This document shows, piece by piece, positions 34,320 through 44,036 of a stretch of 64,000 bases of DNA. The stretch's first letter is position 1. Every line of letters starts with the position of its first letter. Both the position numbers and the translations under genes were made by a program. Where the stretch lies: positions 310,001 to 374,000 of the forward strand of contig NZ_JACOFU010000001.1 in assembly GCF_014284275.1 (NCBI RefSeq). The letters run 5' to 3'. Below the pieces are notes generated by a model that searched no databases, had not been told where the DNA came from, and saw only the letters and a list, made by a program, of their open reading frames with translations. Origin of the DNA: Affinundibacterium amnicola (lineage in GTDB: Bacteria > Pseudomonadota > Gammaproteobacteria > Burkholderiales > Burkholderiaceae_D).

Positions 34320-35174
34320 TTGATTAAATTAAATAAAAAAGTGGCAGTGTTAGGCACGTTATTAGCAGGCGTATTAGTCGGCTGTGGTGGCTTTGTTTAC
34401 ACTTCGGTTGGCGGTAATGTAAAAGGCTTAACGGCAACTGGCAGCTACTTAGTGCTTGTGAATGAAGTCGGTTATACGCAAGCTTTGAGTGTAGATGGTC
34501 CTTTTTCATTCCGTGTCGCGAGTAATGCTTCTTACAATATTACGGTAGGACAGCAGCCAAATCCCGTTAATTGCACCGTTAGCAACGGCAGTGGCAAGAT
34601 GAGTGGTGAAGCTGCGGTAAATAATATTGCTGTGAATTGCGTGCCCAATGTGCCGCTGGCTGGATCGTTGACCGGACTCGCTGCAAGCCAATCCTTAACT
34701 TTGTCTATGAATGGCGCAACGCAAACCACCTTGACTGCCGATGGCGTATTCTCGTTTCAAACCTATGCTGTGAACGGTAAAGAATATGCTGCGAAAGTGT
34801 TCTTGCCTCCAGTGGGACAAGTTTGCAAAATTCAAAATGCTTCTGGTGTCGCTAACCTCAGTAGTCCACCAACAAATATTGCGGTTGCATGCTCGACAGG
34901 TGTTCCTGTTGGCGGCACTTTGGCAGGATTAAAATCAGGAACGTATTTGACGTTGACCAATACTTTGGCTGATGGTACTTTGGATACACGTAATTTACTG
35001 GTAGACGGTGCATACACGATGACGTTTAGTTTGGCTAATGGCGACAGCTATGATGTTCAGATTACGACTCAGCCAACGGGTCAAAAATGTACAGTGACTA
35101 ATGGTAAAGGTACTGCATCTTTGGCAAATCCTGCCCCTACAAATAGTATAGGCATTAGTTGTGTTGCGGTCTGA
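34320..35174 (+). CDS. Lipoprotein with three tandem Cys-paired repeats
   Basis: The protein has 284 residues. The start is a TTG at 34320 with GAGGT (34304-34308) upstream; no ATG fits. The lipobox LVGC gives an N-terminal lipid anchor. The remainder is three repeats of about 85 residues, each starting V-x-x-G-x-L-x-GL and ending C-x-V-x-NG-x-G ... NI-x-V-x-C, with one cysteine pair each. This suggests three immunoglobulin-like or beta-sandwich domains on the cell envelope. No enzyme motif. It lies on the opposite strand inside the hpn cluster. Confidence 0.7.
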   Translation: MIKLNKKVAVLGTLLAGVLVGCGGFVYTSVGGNVKGLTATGSYLVLVNEVGYTQALSVDGPFSFRVASNASYNITVGQQPNPVNCTVSNGSGKMSGEAAVNNIAVNCVPNVPLAGSLTGLAASQSLTLSMNGATQTTLTADGVFSFQTYAVNGKEYAAKVFLPPVGQVCKIQNASGVANLSSPPTNIAVACSTGVPVGGTLAGLKSGTYLTLTNTLADGTLDTRNLLVDGAYTMTFSLANGDSYDVQITTQPTGQKCTVTNGKGTASLANPAPTNSIGISCVAV

Positions 35175-35235
35175 TTGAATTGATTTTGATTCCTGGGATG
35201 TTTTTGAGGTTCTTGTTGAATCGACTCATTTAAGT

Positions 35236-35266
35236 TAAAAAAAGCCAGGCTTGCCTGGCTTTTTTA
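35236..35266. terminator. Bidirectional terminator between the lipoprotein and M24-like genes
   Basis: AAAGCCAGGC (35241-35250), loop TT and GCCTGGCTTT (35253-35262) are flanked by A- and T-runs. Confidence 0.9.
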
Positions 35267-35285
35267 TTGTTCTACTAGCGATAAA

Positions 35286-35990
35286 TCATAGGCAAATTAA
35301 TTTGTCGTCTTCGCCGAAATAATAAATATCTTCATGCTTAAAGCCCCAATGGCCACCTTTTAGGCGAATAAAAGGTTCGAAGCTGAAAAAATCGATGCTT
35401 GAGATCAATTGGTGATTGTTTGCTTGTATGTACTGTCGTCGTTCACGTTGCACTTCTATGCTATGCCCTACATTTGTACGAAAATCTAAATTGACGAAAC
35501 CGCTTTCGCGAATTCGTACATTTGCCCATTGAAATAATTGGTGAAAGCTGGTGTTTGGACGAACCCAATTACACATTTCTTCATGTAATTTTCTAAGAAA
35601 ACTTAAACCATTTTGGTACTCTAGTGTTTTCGCATGTTCGACGTAGCTACCAAACTCAAAAGCAAATGTACGTGAAAAATCTCCCCAAACTGTGTCAAGA
35701 CTTGGACTTAAATCGATACTGATCAGATTTTTTCCACCGAGTTTTTCTTGGCTGGCTTGGTATTCTCTGCCCGAAATCGAAAGACAGCTGCGGGTACCAG
35801 CTAGCACCAGAGCCGGGCAGTCGTAATACCAAGTTTCCGTTAAACCCTGCTCGCATAATAATTGATATGCCTTTGCTGCAATGGTGTATTCACTATCCTC
35901 CGCAATGAGTAAATGTGGTAGTTGTGCCATCACCGTTTTCGCACAGTGTTGTACCTTTTGATGAGCTTGAATTTGCAGGATGTCAGGCAT
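35286..35990 (-). CDS. M24 (pita-bread fold) metallopeptidase-like protein in the hpn cluster
   Basis: The protein has 234 residues from the ATG at 35990; an upstream TTG at 36041 overlaps hpnC. The five metal ligands of the methionine aminopeptidase/prolidase fold can be placed: Asp in ISIDLSPS, Asp in WGDFSRTF, His in VGHSIE, Glu in FEPFIRL and Glu in HEDIYYF. The family cleaves X-Pro or N-terminal Met peptide bonds, but some members have other roles. It follows hpnC by 29 bp, so it is probably co-transcribed. Role in this pathway unknown. Confidence 0.75.
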   Translation of the reverse strand: MPDILQIQAHQKVQHCAKTVMAQLPHLLIAEDSEYTIAAKAYQLLCEQGLTETWYYDCPALVLAGTRSCLSISGREYQASQEKLGGKNLISIDLSPSLDTVWGDFSRTFAFEFGSYVEHAKTLEYQNGLSFLRKLHEEMCNWVRPNTSFHQLFQWANVRIRESGFVNLDFRTNVGHSIEVQRERRQYIQANNHQLISSIDFFSFEPFIRLKGGHWGFKHEDIYYFGEDDKLICL

Positions 35991-36019
35991 AGCGTGAATG
36001 ATCAGATGTTTGCATAGAT

Positions 36020-36829
36020 TTACATTCTTAATGCTCGCCAAAACAGCAGCGCAGAATCAGAGGATTTAATGGTTGGGCGATGTTGAAATATATCCATTTC
36101 AACATTTTCTATTTTCTCTAAAATTCTCAAGCCACCTTGAACGACTAAGCGTAGTTCAAATCCAAAGCGGCCCGGCAATTTTTTGCATAGTGGGCTACCC
36201 GCGAGCATCATTTCTCGTGCTCTGCTAATTTGAAACTGCATTAAATCTCGCCAAGCTTGATCGCAATCTTCGTTTGCAATTTGTTGCTCTGTCACTTGAA
36301 ACCTTTGCAGATCTTCTTGCGGTAAATAGACACGAGATTTTTTCCAGTCAATGGCGACATCTTGCCAGAAATTAATCAGTTGTAGTGCTGTACAAATTTG
36401 ATCTGACTCGAGCAAATTTTGTGCTGTATCGGCGTGGAATAAATGGAGCATGATACGACCAACAGGATTGGCTGATCGCTCACAGTAATGAATCAGAGAG
36501 ACGTAATTGTCGTAACGTTTGCATCGGACGTCTTGCTTGAAGGCGTCAAGCAGATCGAAGAATGGCGAAATAGGCAGCTGGTAATCATGGATTACTTTGG
36601 CTAAGGCTTGAAAAAGCGCTTGTTCACTTGCGTGTTTTGACTGAATGATGTGTAGCTGCGCTTCGTAATCAGTCAGTGCGTTTAATCGCTGTTCGTCGCT
36701 GGCATCACCTTCATCTGCCAGATCATCTGCACTGCGGGCGAAAGCGTAAATGACTTTGACCGCTGGGCGTAAGTGTGCAGGCATGAGCCATGACGCAACA
36801 GGGAAGTTTTCGTAGTGATCTACGCTCAT
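36020..36829 (-). CDS. hpnC: Squalene synthase HpnC (hydroxysqualene-forming)
   Basis: The protein has 269 residues of the squalene/phytoene synthase family. It begins VDHYENFPVASWLMPAHLRPAVKVIYAFARSADDLADEG, the conserved HpnC start with its Asp motif, and has the second motif NFWQDVAIDWKKSRVYLP (about 165-185). It converts presqualene diphosphate into hydroxysqualene. With HpnD and HpnE it supplies squalene, probably for hopanoids. A squalene-hopene cyclase is not in the window. Confidence 0.92.
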   Translation of the reverse strand: MSVDHYENFPVASWLMPAHLRPAVKVIYAFARSADDLADEGDASDEQRLNALTDYEAQLHIIQSKHASEQALFQALAKVIHDYQLPISPFFDLLDAFKQDVRCKRYDNYVSLIHYCERSANPVGRIMLHLFHADTAQNLLESDQICTALQLINFWQDVAIDWKKSRVYLPQEDLQRFQVTEQQIANEDCDQAWRDLMQFQISRAREMMLAGSPLCKKLPGRFGFELRLVVQGGLRILEKIENVEMDIFQHRPTIKSSDSALLFWRALRM

Positions 36830-37205
36830 AAAAGAGAATTGAAATTTGTAATATTAAAGATAATGAAAAATAAATGACCCGAAAGTCATTGGCAAGTAAA
36901 ACATTCCTGATTATAATTACTAACCCAAGAGTCAGTAAGCATGTTCGACTGAAATATAATTAAAAAGCTATTATTTAAATAAATTGATCGAGCTGTATTT
37001 GTGTCAGCGGCAAATTAAATGGGATTAACTTATTTTATTTGCCAATTCAGCTAGTGTAATCTGGATTGTTTCTATTGAGTTTGTAGATCAGCGAATGCTG
37101 TTATTTATTTTGGTCTTGTATTTTGGCTTTGTTGATGTGCTGGCATGGCGTCTAAACAAATCATTCTCCGCTTTTTATGTGACGGAATCGTAAAGGAAAA
37201 TTCTC
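36830..37205. other. AT-rich divergent region between hpnC and the RND operon
   Basis: These 376 bases are strongly AT-rich in 36840-37000. They presumably hold the divergent promoters of hpnC and the efflux operon. Only the AAAGGA ribosome site of the adaptor (37192-37197) can be stated with confidence. No gene seen. Confidence 0.5.
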
Positions 37206-38399
37206 GTGTTAATTTCACCATCTCGTCCGCGCCAAATCATTGCGCTATCAACAAAGACCTCTAAGGCAAGAGCAATCGCATTCTCAATACTTGTTTTGTT
37301 AAGTTTGATTTTGTTAAGCGCGTGCTCAAAGAAAGCGGAAAAAACCGAAGATATTCGTCCAGTGAGAACAATTCAGGCACAACTGCAAGCTAGTGAATTT
37401 GTTGCCGAACTTTCCGGTGAGGTTCGAGCTCGCGTGGAGTCGCGTTTGGGCTTTCGTGTACCAGGTAAAATCGTAGCACGTCATGTGGAACTGGGTACTT
37501 TGGTAAAGCGTGGGCAGGTACTGATGCAGTTAGATCCGCAAGATCTCCTATTGGGGCAGACGCAAGCCAAAGCGGGCTTGAGCGCGGCTGAGAGCAATCG
37601 TGATTTGGCGAAGGCTGAATTGAAGCGTTACCAAGAGCTACGTGACAAGAATTTTGTCGCGCAAGCGGTGTTAGATGCCAAAGAAACGACTTATAAAGCA
37701 GCACAAGCGAGCTACGAGCAAGCGAAGGCAGGATTCTCTAATCAATCGAATCAGGCTGCATATGCCAATTTGACAGCGGACATTGATGGTGTGGTGACTG
37801 CGATTGATGCTGAAGTAGGGCAGGTGGTTGCCGCTGGCACGCCAGTAGTGCGCGTTGCAAAAGCCGGCGATATGGATGTCATTGTTGGAGTTCCCGAGGA
37901 TAAGATTAATTCTATTCGCCAGATGAGCGATCTAAAGGTCAAATTGTGGGCAAACAGTGGCGAAGTTTATGCTGCTAAGTTGCGTGAATTATCGCCAATT
38001 GCGGATCCTGTCACACGAACATTTGTCGCTAAAGTTGCTTTGCCAGATACCGCAAAAGATGTGCGTTTAGGGATGACTGCGACCGTGTTATTCGGCATGA
38101 AAAATCCGATGGCAATGATACGTGTACCTCTAACTGCATTGTTTCAAGAAAAAAATGTGAGTTCTGTTTGGATTGTGGAATCCGGCGTGGTCAGACTTGT
38201 TCCAGTTCAAATCGGCTCAACAAGTGGTGAAGATGTGTTGATTTCTGGTGGAATTCAGGCCGGGCAGATCATCGTCACTGCGGGTGTCAATTTATTGAAG
38301 GCAGGACAAAAAGTGCGCATTCTTGGCATGGAATCTGCACCAGTTGCTAGTGCAGCAAACGCTGCTGCATCTACTGCAGCCTCAGGAGCCAATAAATGA
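37206..38399 (+). CDS. RND efflux periplasmic adaptor lipoprotein
   Basis: This 397-residue membrane fusion protein starts with a GTG preceded by AAAGGA. Lipobox LLSAC (about 36-40) gives a lipid anchor. Then come the lipoyl half (RVPGKIVARHVELGTLVKRGQVLMQLDPQD), an alpha-hairpin (about 120-175) and beta-barrel and proximal domains. It bridges the inner-membrane pump to an outer-membrane channel. The stop overlaps the pump start (ATGA), so they are translated together. No outer-membrane factor gene or local regulator is present. Confidence 0.92.
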   Translation: MLISPSRPRQIIALSTKTSKARAIAFSILVLLSLILLSACSKKAEKTEDIRPVRTIQAQLQASEFVAELSGEVRARVESRLGFRVPGKIVARHVELGTLVKRGQVLMQLDPQDLLLGQTQAKAGLSAAESNRDLAKAELKRYQELRDKNFVAQAVLDAKETTYKAAQASYEQAKAGFSNQSNQAAYANLTADIDGVVTAIDAEVGQVVAAGTPVVRVAKAGDMDVIVGVPEDKINSIRQMSDLKVKLWANSGEVYAAKLRELSPIADPVTRTFVAKVALPDTAKDVRLGMTATVLFGMKNPMAMIRVPLTALFQEKNVSSVWIVESGVVRLVPVQIGSTSGEDVLISGGIQAGQIIVTAGVNLLKAGQKVRILGMESAPVASAANAAASTAASGANK

Positions 38400-41300
38400 G
38401 TCAAGAACTTCAAGATAAAGGCGGATTTAATCTGTCTCGCTGGGCTTTAGAGCATATTCCCTTAACGCGTTATTTGATGGTCGCCTTATTGTTAGGTGGG
38501 ATATTTAGTTTTGCGAAATTAGGTCAGGATGAAGATCCACCATTTACTTTTAGAGCGATGGTGGTGCGCGCCGTATGGCCAGGCGCAACCGCTTTGCAAA
38601 TGGCAGAGCAGGTGACTGATAAGTTGGAAAAGAAGCTGCAAGAAGCGCCGTATGTTGACAAAATTCGTAGCTATTCGAAGCCAGGCGAGACTTTAATCAT
38701 TTTGCAGTTGCGCGAATCAACACCACCGAAAGAAACTTCGCAGACTTGGTATCAAGTGCGTAAGAAAATTGGGGATATCAAAGCGACTTTGCCTGCTGGT
38801 GTGATTGGTCCATTTTTTAATGATGAATTCGGTGATACCTATGGCTCTATCTTTGCTATTTCCGCCGATGGTTTTAATTATGAAGAGATGCGCGAATACG
38901 CAGACTTCGTAAGACAGCAATTCTTGCGCATACCAAAAGTTGCCAAGGTTGAGATGTTTGGCGTGCAAGAAGAAAAAATTAATATTGAGTTTTCGCAAAA
39001 GAAGTTTTCTCAGTTAGGTGTGCCATTTGAAACCATCGTCGCACAAATTAATTCTCAAAACACGATTGACGCGACGGGCGTGTTAACAACGTCTTCAAGT
39101 AATCTGCAAGTTCGTATATCGGGAGCACTGCTCACAGTTAAAGATCTTGAGAATTTGCAATTGCGTGCAAATGGAACGACCTTTCGTTTAGGCGATTTTG
39201 CCAACATCAAGCGTGAATACAAAAATCCACCAGTGGATAAAATGCGCTTTAATGGTAAGGAAGTGATTGGTCTTGGCATCTCGATGGAAAAGGGCGGAAA
39301 TATTATTGAGCTCGGTAAAAATCTCGATAAAGAGGTCGCTTCCGTCAAATCTCAGTTGCCAGTTGGTATTCAGCTAGATCGTGTTTCTGATCAACCGAAG
39401 ATTGTCGCTTCTTCGGTTGGTGAGTTCGTGAACACCTTGATTGAAGCAGTGGTTATTGTATTGGCGGTCAGCTTCTTATCCTTGGGATTGCATACCAAGC
39501 CATGGCGCTTGGATGTATGGCCGGGCTTGGTTGTTGGATTGACGATACCTCTGGTGTTGGCCGTGACCTTTTTGTTTATGCGTATTCTTAATATTGATTT
39601 GCATAAAATTTCACTTGGTGCCTTAATTATTGCTTTGGGTTTGTTGGTGGATGACGCCATCATTGCCGTCGAAATGATGGTGCGTAAAATGGAGGAGGGG
39701 TTTTCGCGATTCGATGCCGCCACCTTTGCCTATACCTCAACAGCGATGCCGATGTTGACAGGAACGCTCATTACAGCCGCTGGATTTTTGCCAATTGGAT
39801 TGGCAGAGTCTGCTGCCGGCGAATATACCTTTTCTATGTTTTCTGTAAATGCTTTGGCATTAATTATTTCTTGGCTGGCTGCGGTATTGTTCACGCCTTA
39901 TTTGGGTTATTTGTTATTGCGAGTAAAACCGCACTCTGGTGCCGATGGACATCACGAATTGTTTGATACTCCGTTCTATTCGCGTTTCAGAGTATTGGTC
40001 AATTGGTGTGTCACTTGGCGTAAAACGACGATTGCGATCACCTTGGCGGTATTTGGATTGGGTGTGTTTGGATTCAAGTTTATTGAACAACAGTTTTTCC
40101 CGGATTCTAGTCGTCCTGAGTTGATGGTGGAATTGTGGTTGCCAGAAGGTTCTTCGTTTGCAGCGACAGAGGCGCAAGCGAAAAAATTTGAAGCTTTCAT
40201 ACAGAAACAGCAGGGTGTCGAGAGCGTTACTAGCTATGTTGGTACTGGTAGCCCGCGTTTCTATTTGCCCTTGGATCAGATATTCCCGCAAACGAACGTG
40301 ACGCAAATTGTCGTGTTGCCAAAGGATCTGAAATCACGTGAAGCCTTACGTTTGAAAATTAATCAAGCATTTAAAGAGGATTTTCCAGAGGTGCGTGGCC
40401 GTGTGAAGTTGCTGCCGAATGGACCACCAGTGCCATATCCCGTTCAGTTCCGCGTGACAGGTTTGGAGGTGGAGAAGGTGCGTGAAGTTGCAGATCGCGT
40501 TAAGGCGGTGATGCATGCAAATCCAAATGCAATCGGTGTGAACGACAACTGGAATGAGTCGGTTAAAACAGTTCGTATCGATATGGATCAAGACAAATTG
40601 CGTGCACTAGGTGTGACCTCGCAAAACGTGATGCGCGCTGCCAATACGATATTGACAGGCACAACGGTTGGTCAATTTAGGGAATCTAATAAATTGATTG
40701 ATATTGTTGTTCGCCAACCGGTAGATGAGCGCTCGACGGTGCAGGCATTGAGTAATGCGAATATTCCTACTGCGAGTGGTAAGACGGTGCCATTGTCGCA
40801 AGTCGCAAAAATTTCATTAGCTTGGGAGCCAGGTGTGGTTTGGCGGGAAGGGCGAGAATGGGCAGTCACCGTTCAATCAGATGTGGTCGATGGAATTCAA
40901 GGTCCAACGGTATCTGCGCAAATCAATCCAAAATTGGATGCTATCCGCGCAAGTTTGTTGCCGGGCTATAAAATTGAATTGGCAGGTGCTGCGGCTGATA
41001 GTGGTAAAGCGCAAGAGTCAATTGCGGCCAATGTTCCCCTAGTAATCTTTATTATTTTCACTTTGTTGATGTTGCAGTTACATAGTTTTTCACGCTCGGT
41101 GTTGGTATTTTTGACAGGGCCTCTGGGTGTGGCTGGAGCCGCAATGGCACTGTTAATATTGCAGCGTCCGTTTGGGTTTGTTGCGCAGCTTGGCGTGATT
41201 GCCCTGTTCGGTATGATTATCCGAAATTCAGTGATATTGATTGATCAGATTGAACAAGATAGAGCCGCAGGTGTGCCAGCATGGGATGCCATCGTGGAAG

Positions 41301-41515
41301 CTGCAGTGCGCCGATTCCGACCAATTATTTTGACGGCCGCAGCAGCGGTGTTGGCGATGATTCCATTGTCACGCTCCGTGTTTTGGGGGCCGATGGCCGT
41401 GGCTATTATGGGTGGATTAATTATTGCGACTGCATTGACTTTGTTATTCTTACCAGCCTTGTACGCAGCTTGGTTCAGAATTAAGGAACCAGGTAAATCT
41501 GTTAAGCCAGTTTAA
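38396..41515 (+). CDS. RND-family efflux pump permease
   Basis: The 1039-residue inner-membrane transporter has 12 TM segments and two large periplasmic loops. TM4 carries the proton-relay aspartates in LLVDDAIIAVEMM, and the second half shows LFGMIIRNSVILIDQIEQ. It exports drugs or toxic compounds using the proton gradient as a trimer with the adaptor encoded just upstream. It looks closer to the TriC/MexK-like branch than to AcrB, by impression. No terminator was identified directly after it. Confidence 0.93.
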   Translation: MSQELQDKGGFNLSRWALEHIPLTRYLMVALLLGGIFSFAKLGQDEDPPFTFRAMVVRAVWPGATALQMAEQVTDKLEKKLQEAPYVDKIRSYSKPGETLIILQLRESTPPKETSQTWYQVRKKIGDIKATLPAGVIGPFFNDEFGDTYGSIFAISADGFNYEEMREYADFVRQQFLRIPKVAKVEMFGVQEEKINIEFSQKKFSQLGVPFETIVAQINSQNTIDATGVLTTSSSNLQVRISGALLTVKDLENLQLRANGTTFRLGDFANIKREYKNPPVDKMRFNGKEVIGLGISMEKGGNIIELGKNLDKEVASVKSQLPVGIQLDRVSDQPKIVASSVGEFVNTLIEAVVIVLAVSFLSLGLHTKPWRLDVWPGLVVGLTIPLVLAVTFLFMRILNIDLHKISLGALIIALGLLVDDAIIAVEMMVRKMEEGFSRFDAATFAYTSTAMPMLTGTLITAAGFLPIGLAESAAGEYTFSMFSVNALALIISWLAAVLFTPYLGYLLLRVKPHSGADGHHELFDTPFYSRFRVLVNWCVTWRKTTIAITLAVFGLGVFGFKFIEQQFFPDSSRPELMVELWLPEGSSFAATEAQAKKFEAFIQKQQGVESVTSYVGTGSPRFYLPLDQIFPQTNVTQIVVLPKDLKSREALRLKINQAFKEDFPEVRGRVKLLPNGPPVPYPVQFRVTGLEVEKVREVADRVKAVMHANPNAIGVNDNWNESVKTVRIDMDQDKLRALGVTSQNVMRAANTILTGTTVGQFRESNKLIDIVVRQPVDERSTVQALSNANIPTASGKTVPLSQVAKISLAWEPGVVWREGREWAVTVQSDVVDGIQGPTVSAQINPKLDAIRASLLPGYKIELAGAAADSGKAQESIAANVPLVIFIIFTLLMLQLHSFSRSVLVFLTGPLGVAGAAMALLILQRPFGFVAQLGVIALFGMIIRNSVILIDQIEQDRAAGVPAWDAIVEAAVRRFRPIILTAAAAVLAMIPLSRSVFWGPMAVAIMGGLIIATALTLLFLPALYAAWFRIKEPGKSVKPV

Positions 41516-41613
41516 AAAGACAATACTGCATATTTGCTAGGCACTTGGTTTTGATTGAAAAAGCCAGATGCCAGCAAAAAATGCGGTAGTTTCAATTTCA
41601 ATACAAAAAATTC

Positions 41614-41643
41614 GAGACAAGTCTGGATAAAATCTAGTAGAAT
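41614..41643 (+). promoter_or_regulatory. Candidate promoter of the tRNA-Leu / tig unit
   Basis: GAGACA (41614-41619) and TAGAAT (41638-41643) are spaced by 18 bp. A hairpin GGGCGAC (41680-41686) / GTCGCCC (41699-41705) follows upstream of the tRNA and may be a processing or weak termination signal. Confidence 0.4.
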
Positions 41644-41749
41644 AGTTGGTTGAAGTTGAAATGCCACAGTACTAGTTATGGGCGACAATGTATTTGAAGT
41701 CGCCCTTTGCTTTTGTGCTGGTCTTTCTACCGGAAGGTGTTTTCATCCC

Positions 41750-41836
41750 GCGAGGATGGCGAAATTGGTAGACGCACCAGGTTTAGGTCCTGACGCCAGC
41801 AATGGTGTGGGGGTTCGAGTCCCCCTCCTCGCACCA
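41750..41836 (+). tRNA. tRNA-Leu (anticodon UAG)
   Basis: This 87-nt type II tRNA has acceptor arms GCGAGGA / TCCTCGC, a long variable arm and an encoded CCA (41834-41836). The anticodon loop is TT-TAG-GT with the anticodon at 41784-41786, so it reads CUN leucine codons. It lies 27 nt before tig and is probably co-transcribed with it. Confidence 0.95.
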
Positions 41837-41863
41837 CAGATTCTTTATATTTGGACGATTTTC

Positions 41864-43207
41864 ATGGCAATTGCAGTCGAAACTTTAGAAAAATTAGAAC
41901 GCCGTATTACGATCACATTCCCTATTGCAGAAATGCAACCGGAAATTGAAAAGCGTTTGAAAGTACGTGCCCGTACAGCAAAAGCGCCTGGCTTCCGTCC
42001 AGGTAAAGTGCCGATGAAAATGGTTGCGGCACAATATGGTTATCAAATTGAGAATGAAGTTCTCAATGATAAAGTTGGCTTTGCGTTCGCAGAAGCGGTG
42101 AAAGAAAATAGCCTGCGTGTTGCAGGTTACCCGCGCATCGAGCCAAAGAAAAGTTATTCTGATAATTACTTAACATTTGATGCTACTTTCGAAGTGTATC
42201 CAGAAGTAGTTATTGGTGAATTGTCTGGCGTTGAAGTGACTCAGGTAAAAACTGATGTGACAGATGCCGAAATCGACAAAACAATTGATATTTTGCGTAA
42301 GCAGCGTGTGCATTTCCACGTCAAGGGTGAGCAAAGTGCGCATGGTGATGGCGGTGCAGATCAATCTGCGCAAGCTGGTGATCGTGCGACTGTTGACTTT
42401 ACTGGTACTTTGGATGGCGTTGAATTTGCTGGTGGTAAAGCAGAAGGATTTGCTTTTGTACTTGGTGAAGGCCGCATGTTGCCAGAATTTGAAGTCGCAA
42501 CTTTGGGTTTGAAGGTAGGCGAATCTAAAGTTTTCCCTTTATCTTTCCCAGAAGATTATCACAGCAAAGATGTTGCTGGTAAAACAGCAGAATTCACTGT
42601 GACTTTGACGAAACTGGAATGGGCGCATTTGCCTGAGGTTGATGCCGAATTCGCGAAGATGCTGGGCGTGGAAGATGGCGATCTCGCTAAAATGCGCACA
42701 GATATCAAAGAAAATCTTGAGCGCGAAGTTAAAGGTCGCGTTAAAGCAAAAACTAAAGATAGCGTGATGGATGCTTTAGTGAAGGCAGTTGAATTTGATG
42801 CGCCGAAAGCTTTGGTTGATCAAGACGCTGAGCGTTTGGCTGAAATGACACGTCAAGACATGGCGCAACGCGGCATGAATGTACAAGGCGTTCCATTCCC
42901 AACAGAATTGTTTACTGCGCAAGCAGAACGTCGCGTACGTTTAGGTTTGATTTTGGCTGAATTGGTCAAAGCTAATCAGTTGCAAGCTACTGCTGATCAA
43001 ATCAAAGCACAGGTTGAAGATTTCGCACAAAGCTATGAAGATCCACAGCAAGTAGTGAAGTACTACTATAGTGATCGTAATCGTTTAGCTGAAGTTGAAG
43101 CCCTTGTATTAGAAGAAAACGTCGTCAACTATGTGTTGGGTAAGGCAAAAGTAAGTGATTCAGTTTTGCCATTCGACGAACTGATGGGTAACAACGCAGC
43201 ACAATAA
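41864..43207 (+). CDS. tig: Trigger factor
   Basis: This 447-residue ribosome-associated chaperone and peptidyl-prolyl isomerase has three parts: an N-terminal ribosome-binding domain with the loop [12 protein letters not shown] (about 44-55), an FKBP-like domain (about 165-250, [14 protein letters not shown]) and a C-terminal substrate cradle. The ATG at 41864 gives the family N-terminus [19 protein letters not shown]; longer frames would run through the tRNA. First gene of tig-clpP-clpX-lon. Confidence 0.96.
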   Translation: MAIAVETLEKLERRITITFPIAEMQPEIEKRLKVRARTAKAPGFRPGKVPMKMVAAQYGYQIENEVLNDKVGFAFAEAVKENSLRVAGYPRIEPKKSYSDNYLTFDATFEVYPEVVIGELSGVEVTQVKTDVTDAEIDKTIDILRKQRVHFHVKGEQSAHGDGGADQSAQAGDRATVDFTGTLDGVEFAGGKAEGFAFVLGEGRMLPEFEVATLGLKVGESKVFPLSFPEDYHSKDVAGKTAEFTVTLTKLEWAHLPEVDAEFAKMLGVEDGDLAKMRTDIKENLEREVKGRVKAKTKDSVMDALVKAVEFDAPKALVDQDAERLAEMTRQDMAQRGMNVQGVPFPTELFTAQAERRVRLGLILAELVKANQLQATADQIKAQVEDFAQSYEDPQQVVKYYYSDRNRLAEVEALVLEENVVNYVLGKAKVSDSVLPFDELMGNNAAQ

Positions 43208-43220
43208 GATAGGAATATTC

Positions 43221-43847
43221 ATGACAGGCATCATTCATAACTCTGGTTTAGAAACAAATATGCTTGGCATGGTGCCAATGGTCGTTGAGCAAAGTGGGCG
43301 TGGAGAACGTGCGTATGATATCTACTCCCGTTTGCTCAAAGAGCGTGTCATTTTCTTGGTTGGTCCAGTAAATGATCAGGCAGCGAATTTGATCGTCGCT
43401 CAACTGTTGTTTTTGGAGAGTGAGAATCCAGACAAGGATATTTCACTCTACATTAATTCACCTGGTGGCTCAGTTTCTGCTGGTATGGCGATTTTTGATA
43501 CGATGCAGTTCATTAAGCCTGATGTATCGACTTTGTGTACCGGTTTGGCAGCATCCATGGGAGCGTTTTTGCTCGCGGCTGGTGCTAAAGGAAAGCGTTT
43601 TTCTTTGCCAAATTCTCGTATCATGATTCATCAACCGCTGGGCGGTGCGCAGGGACAGGCATCTGATATAGAGATTCAGGCACGCGAAATTTTGTATTTG
43701 CGTGAACGTTTGAACGGTATTTTGGCCGAAAAAACAGGTCAGACTATTGAGCAGATAGCGAAAGATACCGATCGTGACAATTTTATGTCTGCTGATGCAG
43801 CCGCAGAGTATGGCTTGATCGATAAAGTATTAACACATCGCGTTTAA
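43221..43847 (+). CDS. clpP: ATP-dependent Clp protease proteolytic subunit
   Basis: The 208-residue serine protease assembles into a double heptamer. The catalytic Ser lies in [11 protein letters not shown] (about 112), His in [10 protein letters not shown] (about 137) and Asp in the DRDNFMS region (about 186). It begins 13 bp after tig and is followed by a terminator. It works with ClpX, encoded next. Confidence 0.97.
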   Translation: MTGIIHNSGLETNMLGMVPMVVEQSGRGERAYDIYSRLLKERVIFLVGPVNDQAANLIVAQLLFLESENPDKDISLYINSPGGSVSAGMAIFDTMQFIKPDVSTLCTGLAASMGAFLLAAGAKGKRFSLPNSRIMIHQPLGGAQGQASDIEIQAREILYLRERLNGILAEKTGQTIEQIAKDTDRDNFMSADAAAEYGLIDKVLTHRV

Positions 43848-43868
43848 TATTTTTATTTGGGTTTCAGT

Positions 43869-43906
43869 GAAAACGCCCGCAACCATCAGGTGCGGGCGTT
43901 TTTTAT
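43869..43906 (+). terminator. Rho-independent terminator after clpP
   Basis: AAACGCCCGCA (43871-43881) pairs with TGCGGGCGTTT (43891-43901), followed by T-rich sequence. It separates clpP from clpX, so clpX probably has its own promoter as well. Confidence 0.9.
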
Positions 43907-44036
43907 TTTTGCGCCGAAAGCTCAATTGGTGTGCGCGAAAAACATCGGTTTTGTGTAGGGGATTGCGGTGATGATTCGTTTTTTTGCAGTAATATAACGG
44001 TCATAGACTACTTCGTTAAAATTATTAAAAAGTATT

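Noticed and set aside
39914-40306. A 130-codon frame antisense to the RND pump gene
   Set aside because: Shadow of a well-supported gene; composition and lack of a ribosome site argue against coding.
41678-41863. An open frame that extends tig by 62 codons upstream
   Set aside because: It reads straight through the tRNA-Leu gene; the family N-terminus starts at 41864.
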